Assembly: GCF_026262505.1 (NCBI RefSeq)
Contig: NC_067206.1
Location: forward strand, 17,567,319 to 17,631,318
Source: Trichomonas vaginalis G3
Lineage: Eukaryota > Parabasalia > Trichomonadida > Trichomonadidae
Reading direction: 5' to 3'
Length of the DNA stretch: 64,000 bases
Shown: positions 1-7,302 of the stretch, in pieces
Position numbering within the stretch: position 1 is the stretch's first letter
Layout of the letters: each line of letters begins with the position of its first letter
The notes under the pieces: model-generated
The model's database searches: none
What the model was told of the DNA's origin: nothing
Seen by the model: the letters and a program-made list of their open reading frames with translations, nothing else
Position numbers and translations under genes: made by a program

Positions 1-1114
1 TCGGGTTTTTTGGTAAACTTGTGTGTGGGTTTGAATTGTAATTTTCTATAAGACTTTGTATATCATTCCATGTGGCGTCTTCAATTTCCACATTTTGCCA
101 AAACCTTTCAATTTTCCCATTCATATATGGGCAATGTGGGAGAATTGTAATACTTTGAACGTTCGCATTTTGTAATAAATTTCGAAAAACCCCAAAATTT
201 TCTGTTCCGTTATCACTCCATATAGCAAAGGGCTTCCCATATTTTTGGAAACATTGGTCAATTACTCTACTTGTTTGCGCAGCTTCTTTTGTTTCCAAGT
301 GAGCCCATGCTAAAATTTTTCGGGATTTATCGTCAATAACCGCATAAAGATATTCACCCTGACGATGTTTAAAAAAATGAATATCGACATGCCATATTAA
401 GTTTATATATACTGCTTCGTATTTTGTTTTTCCTTTTGGTACTGAATTTTTGGCAGGTTGAACGATATTCAGAATTTTGAAACACTTCTTTACAGTTCTT
501 TCTGAAAAGTTTGTTTCCAATAATTTTTTGTTAAAATAATCGGTTGATTTTTCCAAATTTTGAGTAGTTTCTGTATGAACGATATATGGATCTTCAGATA
601 ATTCCGACTCAATTTGTGGATCTTCTTCGGAAGAATTGGAAGAAAAAAGTTTTTCTGCTGATGAATCAGAATCAGAATTTGTATACTCAGAAAGATATTC
701 TGAAGAATTTGAAAAACCTATTGGATTTGTATTTAATTGTGAAATTGGTAAATCATCTAAATCATGATTAGCATTTTCGGTTTCCCTTTGAATTAACATA
801 TCCTTATCGGTAATACTTCTTCCGTATGCTCTTGATATTCCGATTTTTTTAACTTTTTGATGTAATTTATTTACTGTATCTAATAATTCCTCAGGTGGTT
901 CGATTGGTTTACGCCCTGGTTTAAATTTTGTGTCAGGAATTCCATTTGATTTAATTGCTAAGTGGAATGTTTTTTTAGATATTGATGGTATAATGCGTCC
1001 ATCAGTGAGTTGGACATTGCTAAGTATTGTTTTGAGTTTTTGACCTTGATTAATTTGTTCAATTGCAGATTGAATCCAATTTATATCAATTAGATCGTAG
1101 ATCTTTCGACTCAT
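1..1114 (-). CDS. DDE (rve-type) transposase, IS3/IS481-like, partial at left edge
   Basis: An open frame on the minus strand starts at the ATG at 1112-1114 and runs off the left edge, about 371 codons seen. The N-terminus (about residues 1-75) resembles a helix-turn-helix region and ends in a GRKP..PP motif. A low-complexity Ser/Glu/Asp stretch follows near residues 165-215. The catalytic core shows the first Asp in IWHVDIHFF, the conserved AVIDDKSRK strand, the second Asp in WSDNGTENF, and the Glu in NGKIERFW, with 34 residues between the last two, as in the IS3/IS481/retroviral integrase fold. A plain cut-and-paste transposon is the best reading: no capsid or reverse transcriptase lies nearby, and the closest relative here is the transposase split between 2664-3212 and 28245-28757. 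The frame is whole as far as seen; the C-terminus lies outside the window. Confidence 0.8.
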   Translation of the reverse strand, partial: MSRKIYDLIDINWIQSAIEQINQGQKLKTILSNVQLTDGRIIPSISKKTFHLAIKSNGIPDTKFKPGRKPIEPPEELLDTVNKLHQKVKKIGISRAYGRSITDKDMLIQRETENANHDLDDLPISQLNTNPIGFSNSSEYLSEYTNSDSDSSAEKLFSSNSSEEDPQIESELSEDPYIVHTETTQNLEKSTDYFNKKLLETNFSERTVKKCFKILNIVQPAKNSVPKGKTKYEAVYINLIWHVDIHFFKHRQGEYLYAVIDDKSRKILAWAHLETKEAAQTSRVIDQCFQKYGKPFAIWSDNGTENFGVFRNLLQNANVQSITILPHCPYMNGKIERFWQNVEIEDATWNDIQSLIENYNSNPHTSLPKNP

Positions 1115-1769
1115 CTGAAATTTTATAACTTTTGAAAGAAACCGTAAAAATTGTGAAACATGCTTTTTAATAAAAAACAATTTTGATGAAAACCATAAAT
1201 TAACTTAAAATTGAAATAAATTTTTGAAATCTATGATATTGAATAAAAAAATTTATAGTGTAGATATTGATATAGATATAGATGTTAATTTTAATATGAT
1301 ATTTGATAAAATTTTTTAAATCAAAACATACTGATAATAGGTTGACATGTAATATGATATTTTGCCTTGTAAATATATTTGGTCGGCAAAATAACCTAAT
1401 TACTCTTATTTTGAGTTCACTTCCACCATTTCGTCTTATGATAATAATAAAAAGGAAAATAGAGAAAGTGGTTTGATAGTTACAAGAACTAATGATGCTG
1501 TGCTTGAGATAGCAACTTTGTTTAAGATTAAACTGTTGAAAAGTACAAATTGTGATTTGAATTTTGGTCATTGCTTTGAAGTTAGAAATTTTAATTGCAT
1601 ACCAACTAAGTACTTAAGGAATAAAACCGTTTGAACTAAAGTTCATTTTTTCGCTATTTTTCGAGTTTCGAAGTACCCAAAGTACAAGGATTTTTTTTCG
1701 AAAAAAAGGAGGATTAATCATCCTTGTGCACCTTTAATGAGGTCCAAAATCATGGTTCCGATTTGTTCT
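1115..1769. other. AT-rich non-coding flank of the left transposon
   Basis: No convincing gene. This stretch lies upstream of the transposase at 1-1114 and probably includes that element's promoter and terminal region, but I could not place its end because the other terminus is outside the window. A hairpin with arms around AGGATT/AATCCT and a TTCGAA centre lies near 1685-1725. Open frames here (for example 1200-1571) are AT-rich noise without domain signatures. Confidence 0.5.
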
Positions 1770-1946
1770 ATATTCGCGATTGATAATGAAAATCGCGTTT
1801 AATTTTGATCACAATTTTTCATATAAATCGCGATTTTTCAAAAAAATCGCGACCACAATAAAATCGCAACTCATTAAAAAACGCGATTTTAAAAAAGTCG
1901 CGATTTTTTTAAAAAAATCGCGATTTATATATTTAAATCGTGTAAT
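1770..1946. repeat. Cluster of TCGCGA palindromes in AT-rich DNA
   Basis: About eight copies of ATCGCGAT or close variants (TCGCGA, AACGCGA, GTCGCGA) occur within about 180 bp, separated by A/T runs. CpG-containing octamers are very rare elsewhere in this AT-rich flank, so the cluster is not composition noise. It abuts the outer inverted repeat at 1946-1971. The sequence just beyond the matching right-hand terminus (29389-29470) has the related strings AAATCGTGATT and GGTTGCGG, so both may derive from one target locus. Function unknown. Confidence 0.6.
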
Positions 1947-2111
1947 AAACAGAAATTCATCAAAAGTGACAGCTCTCAATTTTTTGACATTTGTAAATTC
2001 TAAATTGAATGAGAAAAATGAAATAATACTAAGCATAATACAATATTCTAGATTTAATTATAATTAGGAAAAAGTTAGTTTTGAGAGTACTTTTCATAGG
2101 CATATAGAATG

Positions 2112-2565
2112 AAATCTTCTGAAAAATAATATCACATAAACTCATATTATTTTCTAATATATAACTATTTTATATAAAAATCAAATTCAATGATCTTAAA
2201 AGCGAAGGATAAACCTCAAAATTTACGAATATAATGAGTGGGAATATAATGCTTATCTATCATAAAACCATATGAAATATCAATTTTTGCTTTACGCCTA
2301 ATTTTTGACGACAATTAGCAAAAAATGTTAAATGTTAACACTCAGTCCATTTGAATATGAAAAATAAAATTGACTTTGATTAAATGTTTTTATTTATCAT
2401 GCAATTCTTCTTGCGACCAAAGATTTGAATAAAATTTCAAAAAATAAGATAGCTTAAAAAATAATATACGGTAGTGTTTACTAATAGATGAATAGTATAT
2501 AAATTCTATTAAAATGGATTTGATCCAAAAAAATATATAAAATTTGATCATAAATAAAATCGTTT
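2112..2565. repeat. Left inner inverted repeat of the IS3-like transposon
   Basis: Reverse complement of 28781-29233 with only scattered differences. It begins AAATCTTCTGAAAAATAATA and is AT-rich throughout. The repeat lies upstream of the transposase start at 2664 and is the best evidence that the halves at 2664-3212 and 28245-28757 belong to one element. Confidence 0.85.
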
Positions 2566-2663
2566 TAAATTACTTCTTCATTTAAATTATAACAATTATT
2601 TTTGGTTTTTATTTATCATCCACATTCAAATTTGAATCTTATCACAAAAGAAGGACCACTTTT

Positions 2664-3212
2664 ATGACTACTGCCAAATCTATAAGCAGAGAATGGCTAT
2701 TTGAAGCTAAAAGAAGAATAGAAGAAGGTGAATCTTACAAAAGTGTGGGAAAGGAAGTTGAATTGGAAAATGGTAAAAATAAATTGAATGTTGCCGAAAA
2801 TACAATAAGAAGAGCATTTCAACTTCAAGAAATCGAATTACCAAAAGTTAGTCGCGGCAGAAAACCAAATCCACCAACATTTGAGCAAAAACAATTAATT
2901 AATTCTTGTGTTTCACAATATAAAGGATGAATTTCAAAAACTTATTTATTGATTAAAAGGTTTCAAAATATTGCTCAAAATCCCGATTGTGATAAAGAAA
3001 AAGAAGAAATTGCAAAAGAATTTGAAAATATAGAAGATTTGACAAAAGATCAAATTTTTGGCAATTTACAAAAAATAAAGCATCATCAAATGGAAAAATT
3101 TATGATGGAATCAGGTTTATCTTCAAAAAGAGATTACAAACCAGCAGATCCACCTACCAAATATCGTGCCATATCAAAGAATTTGATATGGCACTGCGAT
3201 ATTCATTACCTT
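2664..3212 (+). pseudogene. IS3/IS481-like DDE transposase, N-terminal half, split by Maverick 1
   Basis: The frame starts at the ATG at 2664 and gives an N-terminal DNA-binding-like region, the family motif GRKPNPP, a charged linker, and the first catalytic aspartate in NLIWHCDIHYL just before the Maverick insertion at 3212/3213. An in-frame TGA at 2928-2930 interrupts an otherwise open frame, so the copy was probably inactive or the codon is a base error. Coding resumes in the same frame at 28245 beyond the Maverick and one copy of its target duplication. The protein is a sister of the transposase at 1-1114: both share the GRKP..PP motif and the I/L-W-H-x-D-I-H block. It is a plain DNA transposon gene rather than the Maverick's own integrase. 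Confidence 0.8.
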
Positions 3213-3290
3213 AGTTAGTATGGTTATCTTGGGTACGGCGGCACTGCGTTCCACCTTACCCAACTTAACCTTAAATATTTACAAAACCGT

Positions 3291-3425
3291 CTGACTTCAC
3301 TAATGACTTCACTAATGACTTCACTAACGACTTCACTAACATTTTCACTAACGAGCTCACTAATGTAAAAAATAAACGTTCTCACTATCATTCTCACTAA
3401 CGACTTCACTAATGTTCTCATAAAT
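3291..3425. repeat. 12-bp tandem repeat (TTCACTAATGAC family) inside the terminal repeat
   Basis: Degenerate tandem copies of a 12-base unit, GACTTCACTAAY, run through the terminal repeat and are mirrored at about 28035-28160 in the right end. On the reverse strand the unit would encode VSE repeats, but there is no conserved start and I do not call a gene. Subterminal repeats of this sort may bind element proteins. Confidence 0.75.
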
Positions 3426-3702
3426 TTTCCTCAATATCTTCATCATCAGTGTTAACCCTATTGTAGTCATACTTGAAGCCATAAACTTTCTCTAACTTCT
3501 TAACGTACAATTTACATAACTTACCTTCGTCATCGTATGGTTTAATGATATAACTATTTCTATCTTTATACACAGTCAATGTATAGTCAACTGGTCTCGG
3601 ATGTATTTGAAAGAACATGTTATGCTCAGGAAGGAAGAATAAATGTTTAAATGTATGTTTGTTATACTGTGGAATTCGAATGAGTTGCTTTTGTTCTGTC
3701 AT
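3418..3702 (-). CDS. 94-residue Maverick terminal-repeat protein, left copy
   Basis: Starts MTEQKQLIRIPQ and ends in an acidic tail (DDEDIEENL). It is identical in protein sequence to the copy at 27750-28034 because both lie in the terminal repeats. The middle has alternating hydrophobic/charged strands (FFQIHPRPVDYTLTVYKD) suggestive of a small beta-rich fold. No family is recognised. It is transcribed outward, toward the element end. A gene held entirely in both termini is always present in two copies and is homogenised with the ends. Confidence 0.6.
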   Translation of the reverse strand: MTEQKQLIRIPQYNKHTFKHLFFLPEHNMFFQIHPRPVDYTLTVYKDRNSYIIKPYDDEGKLCKLYVKKLEKVYGFKYDYNRVNTDDEDIEENL

Positions 3703-3782
3703 TTATATAAAATAAAATAAAAAATAAACTTAAAAATTAATGATATCACCACCCTCACACGTATGAAAACATAGCCCAAAAA

Positions 3783-3842
3783 TAATGTTTAGGTGAAGTG
3801 GTGAGATCTCACCTCTTTTTTCACCTGTTTTTTCACCCTGTT
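3783..3842. promoter_or_regulatory. GGTGAGATCTCACC palindrome module (left end)
   Basis: A perfect palindrome around GAGATCTC followed by tandem TTTTTTCACCT units. The same module recurs in Maverick 1 at about 15198-15246, 19737-19796, 20851-20886 and 27618-27664, always between genes. It could act in transcription ending or as a recombination module; no function is proven. Confidence 0.55.
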
Positions 3843-3861
3843 GAATTCATTGCTTTATAAC

Positions 3862-3943
3862 TCTCTTCCTTTATCCAACTCTTCTAACTTCTTCCTAAGT
3901 TCAGCAATGTTGTCCTCATGAAGTTTAATCTTCCTTAATATTC
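3862..3943. repeat. 82-bp target duplication of element A, left copy
   Basis: Matches 5115-5196 base for base as far as I can read. The repeated DNA is coding sequence of the interrupted Maverick gene, which shows that it is duplicated target and not part of the element. Confidence 0.9.
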
Positions 3944-4027
3944 GAGTGTGGTAGAATTTACGAAAAAGTGACAGTAGAAAAGTGACACTTAACCTTCCTT
4001 ACTATTTTTTGATTATATTTTGTTATT

Positions 4028-4664
4028 TATATATTTATATATATATGTATATTTATATATGTATATTTATATATGTATATTTATATATGTATATTTATAT
4101 ATGTATATTTATATATTTATATATTTATATATTTATATATGTATATATGTATATATGTATATATTTATATATGTATATATTTATATATGTATATATTTAT
4201 ATATGTATATATTTATATATGTATATATTTATATATGTATATATTTATATATGTATATATTTATATATGTATATATTTATATATGTATATATTTATATAT
4301 GTATATATTTATATATGTATATATTTATATATGTATATATTTATATATGTATATATTTATATATGTATATATTTATATATGTATATATTTATATATGTAT
4401 ATATTTATATATGTATATATTTATATATGTATATATTTATATATGTATATATTTATATATGTATATATTTATATATGTATATATTTATATATGTATATAT
4501 TTATATATGTATATATTTATATATGTATATATTTATATATGTATATATTTATATATGTATATATTTATATATGTATATATTTATATATGTATATATTTAT
4601 ATATGTATATATTTATATATGTATATATTTATATATGTATATATTTATATATGTATATATTTAT
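4028..4664. repeat. 16-bp AT satellite (TATATATTTATATATG)n
   Basis: About 640 bp of tandem TATATATTTATATATG units, highly regular from about 4150. Open frames of about 210-235 codons exist in three frames (poly I/Y/C/M) and are artefacts of a 16-bp period without stop codons. Confidence 0.95.
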
Positions 4665-4870
4665 TAGAAACTGCTTCATGCTGCATTGAGTATTGTTGAA
4701 TAATTTGAAGTAGTGGTTTTTGAAATCAGCACCCCTATGAGAGCGCTGGCGACCGAAACACCACTAGTAAGATTGTGTATTAGAAACTGCTTAATGCTGT
4801 GTTGAGTAAGCTTCGATGTCTTTATCAGACCACCTTTAAATTAACCACTCACATTCTCACTGTGGTCCAT
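4665..4870. other. Non-coding interior of element A
   Basis: Contains two near copies of a unit beginning TATTAGAAACTGCTT (about 4661 and 4780), and the string GTGGTCCATCTAAAATTT, whose reverse complement resembles a string in element B near 18727. This is more evidence that A and B are related. Confidence 0.5.
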
Positions 4871-5402
4871 CTAAAATTTGTAAGCTTTATGACATAAAAT
4901 TATATTATATGCAGGATCCCACCTATTACTTAATCTTTTTGGAATAAATGTTTTATAATATTTATCGATTGATTGTAATTTTTTGTATAAAAAAAGTTTT
5001 TTATTTATATTAAAAATATATTTTGTTAATGATATTATCTTATAATTTGTAAATAAATCTAGTAATAAAATAACTTTAATAGTTGGTGTCACTTTTTCGA
5101 AAATTCTGGTTTTTTCTCTTCCTTTATCCAACTCTTCTAACTTCTTCCTAAGTTCAGCAATGTTGTCCTCATGAAGTTTAATCTTCCTTAATATTCCTTC
5201 TTTATCTAATGGTTGCTTTATCTTTCTAAACTGAACTCTACCATCCTTCATAGTATGAATGTAAAAACCTTCTGGAATAGTTCCTGATTTAATGTATTCT
5301 ACCAAAAACTTTTGTTTCATTGCTTCAGTGACTTTATTTGTCATTTCAATCAAATAAAAATTTTAATATTAAATAAAAATAACGTTATTTTTTCAGGAGT
5401 GC

Positions 5403-5798
5403 GGGACAAATTTGCCAGGTGTCACTTTTCAATAACCTTAAATTACGCTTTTCTAATTTTTAAAATAACCTTAAATTATATTTGAAGAAATTATGTCTAT
5501 GATATATGTTTTATGCTAGAATCTTGGAGTTTTCATGCACTACACAAGAGCTCCAAGGTTCCAAGAGTGAATGCTCAATAGCAATTATAGAGATGTACCT
5601 TTTCAAAATGACTTTTACTGATTAAATTTAATCAATAGAAGACATTTTGAAAAGGTACCTCTACAATTAGATATACAAGAGATTCAAAGCTTCATTTCAG
5701 ATAGATTTGAAACTTTGAAACTCTTGGTAGATTTTGAGTGAATGCTGACAATCATCTTTGAGAAGGTTTTCTTTAAGAAAACCTTCTCAAAGAGGTTT
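5403..5798. other. Hairpin-rich non-coding segment of element C
   Basis: Several imperfect inverted repeats occur in series: a GAGCTCCAAGG/CTTGGAGT pair, an AGAGATGTACCTTTTCAAAATG pair spanning about 5588-5665 (longer than I quote elsewhere but read as two arms), and AGAAGGTTTTC/GAAAACCTTCT near 5760-5785. No open frame of interest. Confidence 0.55.
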
Positions 5799-6705
5799 CT
5801 CAGGAGCCCTGAGGCTCCCTTTCGTAATGATTGGGAGCCTTGGGGCTCCTGAGACGAAGAATGGCTTCGCCGAATCTTTGATCAGCAGAGGCCAAATGAA
5901 AAGGCCTCTGCTGATGGATTCTCAGGAGCCCTGAGGCTCCCTTTCGTAATGATTGGGAGCCTTGGGGCTCCTGAGACGAAGAATGGCTTCGCCGAATCTT
6001 TGATCAGCAGAGGCCAAATGAAAAGGCCTCTGCTGATGGATTCTCAGGAGCCCTGAGGCTCCCTTTCGTAATGATTGGGAGCCTTGGGGCTCCTGAGACG
6101 AAGAATGGCTTCGCCGAATCTTTGATCAGCAGAGGCCAAATGAAAAGGCCTCTGCTGATGGATTCTCAGGAGCCCTGAGGCTCCCTTTCGTAATGATTGG
6201 GAGCCTTGGGGCTCCTGAGACGAAGAATGGCTTCGCCGAATCTTTGATCAGCAGAGGCCAAATGAAAAGGCCTCTGCTGATGGATTCTCAGGAGCCCTGA
6301 GGCTCCCTTTCGTAATGATTGGGAGCCTTGGGGCTCCTGAGACGAAGAATGGCTTCGCCGAATCTTTGATCAGCAGAGGCCAAATGAAAAGGCCTCTGCT
6401 GATGGATTCTCAGGAGCCCTGAGGCTCCCTTTCGTAATGATTGGGAGCCTTGGGGCTCCTGAGACGAAGAATGGCTTCGCCGAATCTTTGATCAGCAGAG
6501 GCCAAATGAAAAGGCCTCTGCTGATGGATTCTCAGGAGCCCTGAGGCTCCCTTTCGTAATGATTGGGAGCCTTGGGGCTCCTGAGACGAAGAATGGCTTC
6601 GCCGAATCTTTGATCAGCAGAGGCCAAATGAAAAGGCCTCTGCTGATGGATTCTCAGGAGCCCTGAGGCCCTTTCGTAATGATTGGGAGCCTTGGGGCTC
6701 CTGCA
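5799..6705. repeat. 122-bp hairpin satellite in element C
   Basis: About 7.4 tandem copies, period 122 bp, almost identical to each other. Each unit is GC-rich for this locus and largely self-complementary: a 21-bp stem (CTCAGGAGCC...GGCTCC with two mismatches) around a 14-base loop, a CGAAG/CTTCG hairpin, and a 14-bp stem AGCAGAGGCC/GGCCTCTGCT. Near-identity of copies implies recent amplification. Confidence 0.95.
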
Positions 6706-6838
6706 GCAGAGTATCGCTCCGCTCCATTAAATTTTTTAAAAAAAGTGCCGTGTGGCAAATTTGTCCTGTTCCCCATCTTTATTATTTTTTTTATTCCTTT
6801 GAAAAGTGACACTGGATAGTTTGTCCCTTTCTCTTTTT

Positions 6839-7279
6839 TCAGTAAGGAAACGCAGGAGTTTTAAGATTTATTTGAGGAGTAGGTTCTGGTTTAAATGTTG
6901 GAGTCGGTTTAGGAGTTGACTTTTGAACAGGAGTTTGTACTTCCATAGGTTCAGGAGTCATTGAAGGTGTTGTTTGTGAAGGCGTTGGAGTTTGTTTAAC
7001 TTCAGCTACTTCAGTATTATTTACAACATTTGCTTTATTTCTTTTCAACATCATAACTGCTCCTGCTGTAGCTAGCAAACCTAGTGGGAGACCATATCTT
7101 ATATAAGGACTTGACCAAATGCTATTTTTGACAGGAGCTGGTGGAACACCTAACCTTGGTGAGACTGCTCTTTGCCATTGTGCAGCTCGTAAGAAATATT
7201 CAATAGGTGCTCCATAATCGTTTGGTAAAGTTTGTTTCATAGATGGTGAAGGTTCACGAGAGCTTGATGAAGAACTCAT
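6839..7279 (-). CDS. Membrane-anchored Pro/Thr-rich Maverick protein
   Basis: 146 residues; ATG at 7277-7279. A Ser-rich N-terminus and a segment of about 60 residues precede one predicted transmembrane helix (YGLPLGLLATAGAVMML, about residues 62-78) followed by basic KRNK and a long Pro/Thr-rich tail ending NLKTPAFPY. It lies 23 bp downstream of the major capsid gene on the same strand, and small membrane or cement-type proteins are common next to capsid genes in this virus lineage. I do not recognise a family. The gene appears whole. Confidence 0.6.
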   Translation of the reverse strand: MSSSSSSREPSPSMKQTLPNDYGAPIEYFLRAAQWQRAVSPRLGVPPAPVKNSIWSSPYIRYGLPLGLLATAGAVMMLKRNKANVVNNTEVAEVKQTPTPSQTTPSMTPEPMEVQTPVQKSTPKPTPTFKPEPTPQINLKTPAFPY

Positions 7280-7302
7280 TTATAAGCTTTAAAAATAAAC
7301 GT

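Larger units (their letters stand above)
3213..3871. repeat. Left terminal inverted repeat of Maverick 1
   Basis: About 659 bp, reverse complement of 27582-28239 with a handful of differences. It contains the whole 94-residue gene at 3418-3702, a 12-bp tandem repeat, a GGTGAGATCTCACC palindrome module and the last codons of the neighbouring gene. Length and near-identity are as expected for a recently inserted Maverick whose ends are copied together. Confidence 0.95.
3944..5114. mobile_element. Element A: short transposon with 82-bp target duplication
   Basis: A 1171-bp insertion into a Maverick gene. Left end: GAGTGTGGTAGAATTTACGA then AAAAGTGACAG and a second AAAAGTGACAC. Right end, inverted: GTGTCACTTTTTCGAAAATT CTGG. 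Inverted ends are about 20-25 bp. The interior is mostly a TATATG-type satellite plus a duplicated TATTAGAAACTGCTT unit (about 4661 and 4780), and contains no plausible gene, so it is non-autonomous. Element B has the same ends and the same extreme target duplication. Confidence 0.85.
3855..5344 (-). pseudogene. Small charged Maverick protein, interrupted by element A
   Basis: Reads from the ATG at 5342-5344 (MTNKVTEAMKQKFL) and encodes a protein of about 85 residues with a central pattern SG-x2-P-x5-H-x2-D/G-x7-K-x-KQ and a helical, coiled-coil-like C-terminus rich in Glu, Lys and Leu. The same pattern occurs in the longer Maverick 2 protein at 55202-55786, so it is a conserved Maverick gene of unknown role. 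Element A (3944-5114) lies within the gene, duplicating 82 bp of it; the original 3' end is at 3855. Confidence 0.6.
5402..6829. mobile_element. Element C: hairpin-rich insertion with GGGACAAA ends
   Basis: Inverted ends: left GGGACAAATTTGCCAGGTGT CACTTTTC; right GAAAAGTGACACTGGATAGT TTGTCCC. A further degenerate right-end copy (GTGTGGCAAATTTGTCC) lies near 6743-6760. No gene is seen inside; the interior is a run of imperfect hairpins followed by a 122-bp tandem array. The CAAAAGTGACAC core is shared with elements A and B but in the opposite orientation relative to the end. I found no clear target duplication, so the limits are less certain than for A and B. Confidence 0.55.

Noticed and set aside
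1-1114. Integrase of an LTR retrotransposon or of a Maverick
   Set aside because: No reverse transcriptase, gag or capsid gene nearby, N-terminus is transposase-like, and the related copy has its own 454-bp inverted repeats.
3982-4699. Three long open frames of Ile/Tyr/Cys/Met repeats
   Set aside because: They are translations of a 16-bp AT satellite without stops; no start context, no coding bias.
5799-6705. CRISPR-like array
   Set aside because: Units are head-to-tail copies of a 122-bp sequence with no variable spacers; this is a satellite in a eukaryotic element.
5320-6910. An 80-bp duplication around element C
   Set aside because: Both flanks contain TTTTTTCAG but the surrounding sequence does not align, so no long duplication is claimed.
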